Assembly: GCA_937884975.1 (NCBI GenBank)
Contig: CAKZZS010000068.1
Coordinates: 1 to 36,998 of the forward strand
Source: an uncultured Clostridia bacterium
GTDB taxonomy: Bacteria > Bacillota > Clostridia > Oscillospirales > Acutalibacteraceae
Direction: 5' to 3'
Length of the DNA: 36,998 nucleotides
How positions within the stretch are numbered: position 1 is the first letter of the stretch; each line of letters opens with the position of its first letter. The notes below the pieces were generated by a model that was given only the letters and a program-made list of their open reading frames with translations, ran no database searches and had not been told where the DNA came from. The position numbers and the translations under genes were made by a program. Of this stretch, positions 1 to 7,147 are shown one piece after another.

Positions 1-96
1 ATTCTACACCAAGGGGGTCTTTTTTTCTATTGTCTATTTTTTACGGACTTGTGCATTTTCAAAGGCTCTTTTTCATTGGTATTATTTAATTTTGTG

Positions 97-1722
97 TTAT
101 TTCTTTGTCTGAACGGTTTTTACCGCGGACCATTTTCCGTAAATTTTTGTTATTCCGTATTTCTTTACGGTTCTTATGCGGACAAAGTATTTCTGATTTG
201 CCTTCAAAGAAGAAATCTTCAGGCTTCCGACGTTTGACTCAAACTCAACGTATCCTGCGTTTTTGAAATTCGGGTATTCGCTGTATTCAACCTGATAGGT
301 AAAATTCTTTGCCTCAACCTGTTTTGCAGTTAAGGAAAAGCTTTTGCTTCCCGTTGTCAGCGAAGAAATATTTATAGCCGTGTCGTTCAAAACAAAATAA
401 CTGACCGCAGGTAAAACGTGCTTGTTCTCATTCCAAATCGTCGAAAAATACTTTGCAGGAATCGGGCACGATACTCTTCCGGTTTCAATAGTCAGTGTGG
501 GAGTCTTTTTAACCTGAGCCACCCAGTCTCCGAAGCAGGGTGAAAGCTCCGACGTGTCATAGCCGTGAGCGCTCGGGTTTTCGGCGGAATAATAGCCCGT
601 AAGCCCTTTTACAACGTTAAATAAATCCGAACATTTTCTCTGAAGCGTTCCCGTCTGAATAAAATCCCAGTATATATAGGAGCCGTTTGAATGGTAACTG
701 ATAACCGTTTTAGGCTGCAGGGTCTCAACCTCATTTTTAAGTATTTTGGTCTCCTTTTCGGAAAAAGCGGAGGGTCCCTTATATCCTGACGAGCAGGCAT
801 AGTTTACGGTATTCTTGCTTGTTGCCCAATTGCAGTCCCAGTTTCTGTTTAAATCAACGCCTCTTGCGTTTGCCTTCCAGAGTGTGTAGTAAGATCTCTT
901 CCCCGAGCCGTACTTGTTGCACATTTTGACTACCTTTGAGCGAAGCGCGTCGTCGCGAATGCCGTCAGCGCCGTAAATGCTTATGGAAACTCCGTCGGGA
1001 TTTGACATCGGGATTATATAAAAGCAGCAGTTTTCCAACAGCTCGCTGTAATACTTTCCCCTGTACGTTCCGCTGTAATAGTTTTCGCAAAGGGCTTCAG
1101 CCTGCTTCATAACAAGCACGGAGTTAATGTATTCCCTTGCGTGAACGGTTGCCTGAACAAATATTTTGTTTTTGGAGTTTTTGTTACCTATAATAAGCTC
1201 AAAAATCTGACGGTTATCGTAGCTTGTGCCGAGACTTACATAATCAAAAATATACGGGTATTTCTGCTTAAGGCCTTTAATATCCTTGCACAGCTGTCCG
1301 TAAGGATATGCTGTTTTTTGAGTGTTTACAACGGTACACGAGTCGGTACTCAGGCTGTTTCCGTCTTTTCTTGCGGTAACGGTAACTTTATATGTAACGC
1401 TTTTTTTACTCCCGTCCGTAGAGGTGACTGTAACAGTAGTGTTTCCAACGTTTTTACCCGTAACCGTTCCGTCCTGCGAAACAACGGCAACCGATTTATC
1501 GGCAACTGACCAGGAAACATTATTTTCCGCGCCCTTGGGTAAAACGGAAATATAAAGCTTTCTTGACTGAAACCTTGCAACGGTAACATTTTTTGTGTCA
1601 GGGTCCGCAGCCGTAATGCTTGTAATTTTAGCAGAGACGCCGGTTCCTGCGGCAAAGCCGCTTAAGGTAAGACAGTTCAAAACTGCAATTAGCGTCAAAA
1701 TTAAACAGATTACCCTTTTCAT
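97..1722 (-). CDS. Secreted M14-family zinc carboxypeptidase with Ig-like (BIG2) domain
   Basis: 541 aa. Residues 1-25 form a signal peptide, so the enzyme is exported. Residues about 30-117 look like a bacterial Ig-like BIG2 domain (ending in a T-V-T-G-K, T-V-T-V-T pattern). Residues about 138-450 are an M14 carboxypeptidase: zinc ligands H194 and E197 in HARE, a second His at H344 (SYHSNG), the NARGVDLNRNW motif at 285-295, and the catalytic Glu E413 in TIETG. The C-terminal ~85 residues resemble a fibronectin III fold (VEYSEYPNF, YFVRIRTVKKYG). The family removes C-terminal residues from peptides or acts on cell-wall peptides; the substrate cannot be read from sequence. The start is supported by AAAGGAG upstream of the ATG. 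It may follow the Nudix gene in one transcript. All catalytic residues appear intact. Confidence 0.88.
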   Translation of the reverse strand: MKRVICLILTLIAVLNCLTLSGFAAGTGVSAKITSITAADPDTKNVTVARFQSRKLYISVLPKGAENNVSWSVADKSVAVVSQDGTVTGKNVGNTTVTVTSTDGSKKSVTYKVTVTARKDGNSLSTDSCTVVNTQKTAYPYGQLCKDIKGLKQKYPYIFDYVSLGTSYDNRQIFELIIGNKNSKNKIFVQATVHAREYINSVLVMKQAEALCENYYSGTYRGKYYSELLENCCFYIIPMSNPDGVSISIYGADGIRDDALRSKVVKMCNKYGSGKRSYYTLWKANARGVDLNRNWDCNWATSKNTVNYACSSGYKGPSAFSEKETKILKNEVETLQPKTVISYHSNGSYIYWDFIQTGTLQRKCSDLFNVVKGLTGYYSAENPSAHGYDTSELSPCFGDWVAQVKKTPTLTIETGRVSCPIPAKYFSTIWNENKHVLPAVSYFVLNDTAINISSLTTGSKSFSLTAKQVEAKNFTYQVEYSEYPNFKNAGYVEFESNVGSLKISSLKANQKYFVRIRTVKKYGITKIYGKWSAVKTVQTKK

Positions 1723-1788
1723 TCCTTAACTCCTTTTTATTTAAAATCCGTATATAAAACACGCTGTAAATCAATTAAAGAAAGTATA

Positions 1789-2316
1789 TCAAATAAAAGC
1801 GAAAAAAACAATAGAAATACCTGTCAATTGTTTTTTTAATTCTTCAACAAAGCATTGCATTCTTTGGGTGACAAGCTGCGACTTTTTCATATTGACAAGC
1901 TTGTCCCTGCTTACCCATTTAAAATCAGAGGTTTCGCCCTCCTGCAGCTTCACGCTGTTTTTTTCGCAATTAGTTTCACACAAAAATTCAACATAAATTG
2001 AGCGGTGTTCGTCGCTGACAACCCTGCCGACCTCTTTGAGATTATCGGAGAGAATGCCCGTTTCCTCAAACAACTCTCTTTTTGCACATTCAAACGGAGT
2101 CTCGCCCCGAAGCGCCGAGCCGCCTGCAGTAGCTTCCCACATTCCGCCGAAATGCTTGCGGCTGTCCCGTTGCATAAGCAGATATTCGCCGTCTGTGTGC
2201 CTTACAATTATATCGCACACAAGGTGATAAACTCCGTCCGGAATTTTCTCGCCTCTTGTTAATGTCAAACTGTCTATTTTTTTGAAATCTTTATCGTACG
2301 CGTCCCAAAGTTCCAT
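1789..2316 (-). CDS. Nudix hydrolase
   Basis: 175 aa from the chosen start. An upstream in-frame start at 2361 exists, but the ATG at 2316 has a proper AAAGGTGA site, so it is preferred. The Nudix box is complete at residues 66-88 (G-x5-E-x7-REL-x-EE-x-GI). The Nudix family hydrolyses nucleoside diphosphates linked to another group, using Mg2+ held by the box glutamates. The N-terminal WDAYD and DGVYHLVCDI segments resemble the isopentenyl-diphosphate isomerase-like/YfcD branch of Nudix proteins, but substrate is not predictable. The last ~10 residues (SIVFFAFI) are hydrophobic and may be only a read-on to the next stop. Confidence 0.85.
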   Translation of the reverse strand: MELWDAYDKDFKKIDSLTLTRGEKIPDGVYHLVCDIIVRHTDGEYLLMQRDSRKHFGGMWEATAGGSALRGETPFECAKRELFEETGILSDNLKEVGRVVSDEHRSIYVEFLCETNCEKNSVKLQEGETSDFKWVSRDKLVNMKKSQLVTQRMQCFVEELKKQLTGISIVFFAFI

Positions 2317-2344
2317 AATATCACCTTTTATTTTTAATAGTGAA

Positions 2345-2510
2345 ATCGTTCGCGCTCTCACGGCGAAATCAAAGACATCCGTCTTTGGCTAAATCGTTCA
2401 GTTTTGCCTCACGGCTAAATTAAATCTGTCTTTCGCTCGCCGAAGGCAAATTTCACTCCCGAAGGGAATTTCACCGCCGCAGGCGATTTCACCTGTCCGC
2501 AAGGACAGAT
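2345..2510 (-). repeat. Array of micro-hairpins separated by TGAAAT-type linkers
   Basis: On the minus strand this stretch is a chain of short perfect inverted repeats with 3-4 nt loops: 2493-2508 (CTGTCC/GGACAG), 2475-2485 (CGCC/GGCG), 2457-2467 (TCCC/GGGA), 2439-2447 (GCC/GGC), 2406-2415 (GCC/GGC) and 2370-2387 (CAAAGAC/GTCTTTG). Several are joined by linkers reading GTGAAAT, GTGAAATT or GCGAAAG. It lies between the tRNA-Cys terminator and the Nudix start, so it could form the Nudix 5' leader. I recall similar arrays between genes in gut Clostridia, but the function is unknown to me. Confidence 0.7.
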
Positions 2511-2517
2511 TTAGTTG

Positions 2518-2546
2518 AAAAAAGCAGCCAAAAAGGCTGCTTTTTT
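2518..2546 (-). terminator. Intrinsic terminator after tRNA-Cys
   Basis: A 12-bp stem (2518-2529 with 2535-2546) around a 5-nt loop. Read on the minus strand it ends in a T run, immediately downstream of the tRNA-Cys gene. The stem is A/T-flanked on both sides, so it could work in either direction. Confidence 0.85.
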
Positions 2547-2549
2547 CAA

Positions 2550-2621
2550 AGGCGACACCCAGATTTGAACTGGGGAATCAGGGTTTTGCAGACCCGTGCC
2601 TTACCACTTGGCTATGTCGCC
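2550..2621 (-). tRNA. tRNA-Cys (GCA)
   Basis: Full cloverleaf on the minus strand: acceptor GGCGACA/TGTCGCC, anticodon loop CTGCAAA with anticodon GCA, and a TTCAAAT T-loop. The discriminator base is U, as usual for tRNA-Cys. CCA is not encoded (TTG follows). It is separated from the other four tRNAs by a terminator at 2671-2711, so it is probably transcribed on its own or by read-through. Confidence 0.95.
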
Positions 2622-2670
2622 GTATTAAATTATATTCCGACGGAGACGACAGATATGTCAACCGTGTCAT

Positions 2671-2711
2671 TGGAAAAAATAAGGAACGCTAAAGAGTTTC
2701 ATCAGCGTTCC
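2671..2711 (-). terminator. Intrinsic terminator after the Val-Asp-Phe-Gly tRNA group
   Basis: Stem GGAACGCT (2683-2690) with AGCGTTCC (2704-2711). On the minus strand it is followed by CCTTATTTTTTCC. It sits 4 nt past the encoded CCA of tRNA-Gly and would close the four-tRNA transcript. Confidence 0.8.
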
Positions 2712-2714
2712 GAG

Positions 2715-2790
2715 TGGAGCGGATGACGAGGCTCGAACTCGCTACCTCCACCTTGGCAAGGTGGCGCTCTACCAGATGAGCTACATCCGC
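2715..2790 (-). tRNA. tRNA-Gly (GCC)
   Basis: Minus-strand cloverleaf with acceptor GCGGATG/CATCCGC, anticodon loop TTGCCAA (anticodon GCC), T-arm GTTCGAG and an encoded CCA end (2715-2717). Third group member after tRNA-Phe, directly upstream of the terminator at 2671-2711. Confidence 0.96.
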
Positions 2791-2795
2791 ATTTA

Positions 2796-2871
<76 letters not shown>

Positions 2872-2878
2872 GTAAAGA

Positions 2879-2952
2879 CGACCTGGATCGGGCTCGAACC
2901 GACGACCTCTAGCGTGACAGGCTAGCGTTCTAACCAGCTGAACTACCAGGCC
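2879..2952 (-). tRNA. tRNA-Asp (GTC)
   Basis: Minus-strand cloverleaf with acceptor GGCCTGG/CCAGGTC (one G-T pair), anticodon stem CTAGC/GCTAG and loop CTGTCAC (anticodon GTC). The discriminator is G, as expected for Asp. CCA is not encoded, unlike in its Val, Phe and Gly neighbours. Confidence 0.96.
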
Positions 2953-2957
2953 ATACA

Positions 2958-3033
2958 TGGTGGGAACAACAGGGCTCGAACCTGTGACCCTCTGCTTGTA
3001 AGGCAGATGCTCTCCCAGCTGAGCTATGCTCCC
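2958..3033 (-). tRNA. tRNA-Val (TAC)
   Basis: Minus-strand cloverleaf with acceptor GGGAGCA/TGTTCCC, anticodon loop CTTACAA (anticodon TAC), T-loop TTCGAGC, discriminator A and encoded CCA. It is the first gene of the tRNA transcript; its promoter is at 3064-3092. Confidence 0.96.
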
Positions 3034-3063
3034 ACATTCGCCGCTGTTTCAAACGGCTTGATT

Positions 3064-3092
3064 ACTATACTACATATTTTAATTTATGTCAA
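3064..3092 (-). promoter_or_regulatory. Sigma-A-type promoter of the tRNA cluster
   Basis: TTGACA (3087-3092), a 17-bp spacer and TATAGT (3064-3069) on the minus strand, about 30 bp before the 5' end of tRNA-Val. The near-consensus boxes and AT-rich upstream stretch fit a strong stable-RNA promoter. Confidence 0.85.
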
Positions 3093-3192
3093 TAACAAAT
3101 TTTGATTTTTTTCCGATTTTTTTATTATTATTTTTTTAAATTGTGTGGGTTTTATTTTTAACCACAAGATATAGTTGAAACAAAAATTAGCG

Positions 3193-4362
3193 TCACTGGA
3201 TAATATATGTATTGCACCCTGCGTCCGTAAGCGCGCTGACGGAATACTCCGCGTTGTCACACATGGGTATAAATACGTTCTCCGTCTGTTGAGCTAAAAG
3301 GCGGTCATAGTAAATCTTTACAAAGTCATACTGCGCAAAGCTTCCGCCCGAATAGAGTGTATCGTCAAAAAGCACGTCCTTCGTCTGGCTTGCGGCGCGA
3401 AGATCGGGCGCAAAATAGCGCGCCTCGCTGTCAAGAATATTGCCTCCCAGTCCGTTAAGGTCCGAACCGAACGCTGCGTCGAAGCTGACACCTACGATAA
3501 CCTCACGCTCGCCTGCCGCTTCAATAACAGAGGATATAAACTGCTTGATAACGTCGTTTCTGTCCGTAATCGCCGTTTCCTCACGGTAAACCGCCACGGA
3601 AGCATTTTCCGACGTCGGGAAACAGGCTGACGTAAGAAGATACGCGTCAACGTCAAGCTCGTTAATTTCTTTTATAATGTCAATTATATAATCCCTTGCA
3701 ACCTGTGAATAGGGATTCAGCCAGCTTCTCTGGGTGTCCGAATCGGAAAACAGCTCAAGCTTTTCGTTTGTAATTGCGGCGTCGCTTATTACCGTTGCCG
3801 CCTTATTATCCTCAAAACAGCTTATAACGGCTATTACCCTGAAGCTCGACTCCTTAAGAAGCTGAATATACTCCTTAACGAAGCCGTAGGCGCTCTTTGT
3901 TGCATAAGCATTTTTAGCCGCCGGAAGATTACTTTCATAACACAAATCCCCGTCAGGCGTTTTAAACTCAATTACCGCCGTATCCGCCTGTTGCTCCTTG
4001 AGCTTTTCAATAGCGGAATTGAGCTGGGCTTCGGAGCTGAAAACATCCGACGAAAAATATACCGCCTTCATCTGACCGAGCGTAGCAGGCGCCTTTACAA
4101 CCGTCTGTTCCGCCTTTTTTTCTTCCCTGACTGGCCGTTTTGAAAGCTTTATGGCAGTCGACGTCGCCACAAAGCTTATGCAGAATATTACAACCAGCAC
4201 AACCGCAAAAAACAGCTTGTTTCTGCGCGCCCTGTTCTGAATCCTGCGGCTTTCGCCAATAGAATAGTCACTGCCGCCGGTTGAACCGGGGTAGTTTTTT
4301 CTAAAGCTGTATACCGCCCTGTTTTTAGGCCGCTTTTGCTGGTTGTTTTCGTTGTTTTCCAT
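3193..4362 (-). CDS. Membrane-anchored putative glycoside hydrolase-like protein (DUF4015-like)
   Basis: 389 aa. The N-terminus (1-48) is basic and hydrophilic, followed by one membrane helix at about 49-72, so the bulk is probably outside the cell. Residues about 98-389 read like the putative glycosidase TIM-barrel family DUF4015: MKAVYFSSD at the first strand, VIEFKTPDGDLCYES at 130-144 (the family's V-I-D-x-K-x-x-x-G pattern), LNPYSQVARDYIIDIIKEI, and a late DFVKIYYD strand. Substrate unknown. The ATG follows a GAGGA site and lies 9 nt after the rnfA-like stop, so it should be the last gene of the rnf-like operon. A link between a sugar-active-type protein and Rnf-type subunits is not something I can explain. 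Family assignment is moderate. Confidence 0.7.
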   Translation of the reverse strand: MENNENNQQKRPKNRAVYSFRKNYPGSTGGSDYSIGESRRIQNRARRNKLFFAVVLVVIFCISFVATSTAIKLSKRPVREEKKAEQTVVKAPATLGQMKAVYFSSDVFSSEAQLNSAIEKLKEQQADTAVIEFKTPDGDLCYESNLPAAKNAYATKSAYGFVKEYIQLLKESSFRVIAVISCFEDNKAATVISDAAITNEKLELFSDSDTQRSWLNPYSQVARDYIIDIIKEINELDVDAYLLTSACFPTSENASVAVYREETAITDRNDVIKQFISSVIEAAGEREVIVGVSFDAAFGSDLNGLGGNILDSEARYFAPDLRAASQTKDVLFDDTLYSGGSFAQYDFVKIYYDRLLAQQTENVFIPMCDNAEYSVSALTDAGCNTYIIQ

Positions 4363-4371
4363 TTAAAATCC

Positions 4372-4965
4372 TCAGATGAAAATTGACCTTCCCGACAGCG
4401 CCATAAAGCACAGCGAGAGAATTGAAACGTAAATGAATATTGCAGGAGTCCCCTTGAAATGACGGGGAATAGAGGTGTTCTGTTCAAGGCGCTTAAGTCC
4501 GATGTTTATAAGCAGAACCGCAAGCACAAACGCAATTCCGGCGCCTATTCCCGAACCTATAGCCTCAACAAGATTAAAGCCGGCGCGGTAATTTATAAAC
4601 GGAACGGAAAGCACAAGCGTGTTGAACGCGGCAATGCCGACTCTGCGTACAACTCTTTTAGGCGCTCCGATAACAAGCACGACAAGAAGCGTTAAAAGGT
4701 ACAGAACACAAAGCACTCCGTAGAAAATGATATTATGGTAAAGCGGCTCAAGTCCCGAAACATAGGAATTAAGCTCAAGAAGTCGGCAGATTACCGAGGT
4801 CGCAATTGAAAAGTAAACGATGAAAACGGAAAGCGGAAAAAGATTTTTCGGCTTTGCCGACATTCTTACCGCCTCGCTTGCGCCGTAGCCTCCCGTAAAG
4901 ATAAAATTCTGAATCAGACAGGCATAAAGCGCCGCGGAAAACAAATCAAGAATAAAATAACTCAT
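4372..4965 (-). CDS. RnfA/RsxA-like integral membrane protein lacking the Fe-S cysteines
   Basis: 197 aa with about six membrane helices, the family's usual length (RsxA of E. coli is 193 aa). The homology is clearest at LIQNFIFTGG (family LVNNFVLVKF) and at the C-terminus, PRHFKGTPAIF...FMALSG (family P-x-x-F-R-G ... FMGFSG). In real RnfA, two cysteines in G-L-C-P and T-N-C supply half of the [2Fe-2S] ligands. Aligned by eye, those positions are S30 (G-A-S-E) and S120 (V-L-S), so no ligand remains. The gene overlaps the rnfE-like gene by 4 bp, which indicates translational coupling. Electron transfer like that of standard Rnf is therefore unlikely. Confidence 0.82.
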   Translation of the reverse strand: MSYFILDLFSAALYACLIQNFIFTGGYGASEAVRMSAKPKNLFPLSVFIVYFSIATSVICRLLELNSYVSGLEPLYHNIIFYGVLCVLYLLTLLVVLVIGAPKRVVRRVGIAAFNTLVLSVPFINYRAGFNLVEAIGSGIGAGIAFVLAVLLINIGLKRLEQNTSIPRHFKGTPAIFIYVSILSLCFMALSGRSIFI

Positions 4966-6002
4966 TGCGCGTCACCTCCGTCCTCTTCTTCGCCGGACGT
5001 TTCGGCTGAACGGGTGAGCAGCTCCTCCGACTGAACCTCCCACTCCTCGTTGAGTTCAAGCGGGTCGGGTATCGGTTCGGTCGGTTCAACCGTTTCGCTC
5101 TCATGGTTTTCGAGAGTCATAAGAAGCTCTGCAAAGGGCTGGTATCCCGTAGGCTTTTCTTCCTGCTTTTTAACCTCTGCGTCGTCTCCCGTTACCTCCG
5201 TAAGGTCGGGAACGGTAATTGTCTGCTCGGGAGCGAAGGCTTTCTCTTTTCTCCTGAACAGAGATTTCTTCTTATCAAGGTCATTGAGAACCGAGTCGTC
5301 AAAGAAAATATCGTCGTCATCACTTTCGTCTATAAGCTGTTTAAGGCGCTTGATATGAAGCATCCTTATCTGCGACGTGTCAAGCATAGCGGAATTTACC
5401 TCGTCGGAATACTTTTTGGAGGAAAGTCCCTTGACAATTGCCGCAAGGAAGCCGAGCATCAAAAAGCCGCCGAAGGGCATAAGAAACGCCTCTGCCGTAT
5501 AGGGAAGTCCGATTTCCTTTCCGTAAAGCGTGCCCGAGCCGAGCGCCTCACGCAGCGCGCCGACCGCGAGCGTGACAACTCCGTAGCCGAATGCCGTGGC
5601 AAGCGAATCGGAAAAGGTGTCCTTAACGGTATTTTTAACAGCAAAGGTTTCGCATTTTACCGCAATAACGGAATTTACCGCAAGAAGCGGAAGGAAAATA
5701 CCGATGCTCTCACTCATTTCCGGCTCATATCTGCCCAAAAGGATAAACAGCGGCAGGTTAATCAAAAAGCCGAGTATTGCGTAAATAAGAACTCTTAAAT
5801 ATCTTTTGATTTTTTTGAAAAGCAGGCAGGCGACAAGCTCAATGAGAACAAGCTCAACCGCATTGACAACCGCAACAATTGCCGCAGTTCGGACGCTTAA
5901 GGCAATTGCGACAACGGGACAAACCCCGATTATCTGGAAAAGTAATGGGTTATTTGTAATAATGCCGCGTCTGAAGGTTTCACCGAGGGTTCTTTTATCC
6001 AT
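4962..6002 (-). CDS. RnfE/RsxE-like membrane protein with long acidic C-terminal tail
   Basis: 346 aa from the ATG at 6002, chosen for the GGGAGGTG site; an in-frame start at 6035 lacks one. Residues 1-200 match RnfE: NNPLLFQIIGVCPVVAIA at 17-34, GIFLPLLAVNS at 101-111, ETFAVKN, and GALREALGSGTLYG. C28 in GVCP is the conserved first cluster ligand. The second, normally in V-T-N-C, is S111. Residues about 205-346 are an extra hydrophilic tail rich in Asp/Glu (ESDDDDIFFDD, SGEEEDGGDAQ), absent from ordinary RnfE (about 200-230 aa) and probably cytoplasmic and disordered. The start overlaps the rnfD-like stop by 8 bp. The usual rnfG between D and E is missing. Confidence 0.83.
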   Translation of the reverse strand: MDKRTLGETFRRGIITNNPLLFQIIGVCPVVAIALSVRTAAIVAVVNAVELVLIELVACLLFKKIKRYLRVLIYAILGFLINLPLFILLGRYEPEMSESIGIFLPLLAVNSVIAVKCETFAVKNTVKDTFSDSLATAFGYGVVTLAVGALREALGSGTLYGKEIGLPYTAEAFLMPFGGFLMLGFLAAIVKGLSSKKYSDEVNSAMLDTSQIRMLHIKRLKQLIDESDDDDIFFDDSVLNDLDKKKSLFRRKEKAFAPEQTITVPDLTEVTGDDAEVKKQEEKPTGYQPFAELLMTLENHESETVEPTEPIPDPLELNEEWEVQSEELLTRSAETSGEEEDGGDAQ

Positions 6003-7062
6003 TGACCGCACCTCCCGACGGAGCTTCGCCGACATCTATGAACGACGTGTCCGTAATTCTTTCAAACTCCTCTTCCGAAAGCGGAGCCTTTTCGGGCTGC
6101 TTTTTCTTAAGGAAGGACGGCAGACCGATTTTATCGAACTGCTCGCAAACTGCGTCAGCAAGAAGAACGGCAAAGCATACGCCCTCCTCGAATACGCCGA
6201 AATTGCGTATGAGCATACAAACAAGTCCCGCAAACAGTCCGAAAGCAATTTTTCCCTTCTTCGTCTTGGGTAAAATTGCAGGGTTGGTTATAAGGAATAT
6301 TGACGCGAAAACCAGCATTCCTGCCGAAAGCTCCATAGCGACCGACACCGTTCTTCCCGTAAGCACTCTCGGGAAAAGAAAGGCGTAAACAATACACATT
6401 CCGAGAAAGCTCAACGTTGCGTACAGCTCCTCACGCCTTGAGAAAAACATTGAAACAAGAACTGCAAGCAGCGCAAAGCCGCAGGTCGCGCCCATAGGCC
6501 CGACAAACGAGCCTATCCATAAATCAAGCATGCTGATTAAATTTGTTCCTATTGAATTGTTCTGATAAAGCATTGCCGCAAGGCTTGTTCCGGGCGTAAA
6601 ATCAGGGCCGAGTATTACGCTGTCAGCCGTTATTACGCCAACCTTCGGATAACCGAAAACATACGCCCTGCTGCAAATTGTAAGAAACGCAATTGCCGCG
6701 CTTACCGGCTCAAACATAAAGCTTCTTGCGTTTCCGAACGGAAGCTTTACAACCACTATTGCAAAAATAACGCCTACCATCGGCAGCCACAACGGACTGC
6801 TTGCAGGTAAAAGAAGCGGAATCATAACGCCTATGCAAAGCGCGTTTAAATCGGCAATGGTTGCCTTTTTACGGACAAAAATCGAGCCGATATACTCCGC
6901 TATAACCGCTGTCAGGGCGGACAGCAGTATCATCCTCAAAGCTCTCTCGCCGTAATAGTAGGTTGACATAACCGCTAACGGCGCAAGCATAAGAAGAGTG
7001 CCAAGCGAATATTTTCTTGTATCCTTAACCTCCTGCGGAACCGCAGCACGATTAGTTGCCAA
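5995..7062 (-). CDS. RnfD/RsxD-like integral membrane protein
   Basis: 355 aa, many membrane helices. Start codon is TTG, with a GAGGG site 6 nt upstream. RnfD features: APLAVMSTYYYGERAL at 27-42 (family P-x-x-x-a-x-x-x-F-G), LPFGN...FEPVSAAIAF at 107-126 (family F-G-G-x-x-x-N-x-F-N-P-A), GPMGATCGFALL at 188-199 (family G-S-x-G-E-T-S-x-L-A) and LITNPAILP. The covalent FMN threonine of RnfD, in S-G-A-T-P-L-A, aligns with T159 in P-G-T-S-L-A, so a flavin site could survive although the motif is altered. First gene of the operon; no rnfC precedes it. The divergent mecA-like gene is 85 bp away. Confidence 0.8.
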   Translation of the reverse strand: MATNRAAVPQEVKDTRKYSLGTLLMLAPLAVMSTYYYGERALRMILLSALTAVIAEYIGSIFVRKKATIADLNALCIGVMIPLLLPASSPLWLPMVGVIFAIVVVKLPFGNARSFMFEPVSAAIAFLTICSRAYVFGYPKVGVITADSVILGPDFTPGTSLAAMLYQNNSIGTNLISMLDLWIGSFVGPMGATCGFALLAVLVSMFFSRREELYATLSFLGMCIVYAFLFPRVLTGRTVSVAMELSAGMLVFASIFLITNPAILPKTKKGKIAFGLFAGLVCMLIRNFGVFEEGVCFAVLLADAVCEQFDKIGLPSFLKKKQPEKAPLSEEEFERITDTSFIDVGEAPSGGAVNG

Positions 7063-7091
7063 GAATATCCCTCTTTTCCAAAAAAAATCAG

Positions 7092-7120
7092 TTGCTTAAA
7101 ACCTGTACGCTTAATATTAT
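7092..7120 (+). promoter_or_regulatory. Promoter of the mecA-like gene
   Basis: TTGCTT (7092-7097), a 17-bp spacer and TATTAT (7115-7120), ending 27 bp before the ATG. It lies in the 85-bp divergent gap shared with the rnfD-like gene, for which I see no clear promoter. Confidence 0.55.
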
Positions 7121-7147
7121 GAAAATAGAAGCGCAGGTGGTGTTTAT

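Noticed and set aside
1..40. GGGGGTC followed by T7 at the window edge
   Set aside because: It could be the right arm of a terminator whose left arm lies outside the window; it cannot be supported from what is visible.
2629..2661. TTGACA and TATAAT before tRNA-Cys on the minus strand
   Set aside because: Both hexamers are perfect but the spacer is 21 bp, too long for a normal sigma-A promoter; not called as a feature.
3100..3192. Weak stem TTGTG...CACAA followed by T/A runs after the glycosidase-like gene
   Set aside because: The stem is interrupted by mismatches; it may act as a terminator for the Rnf-like operon but is too poor to call.
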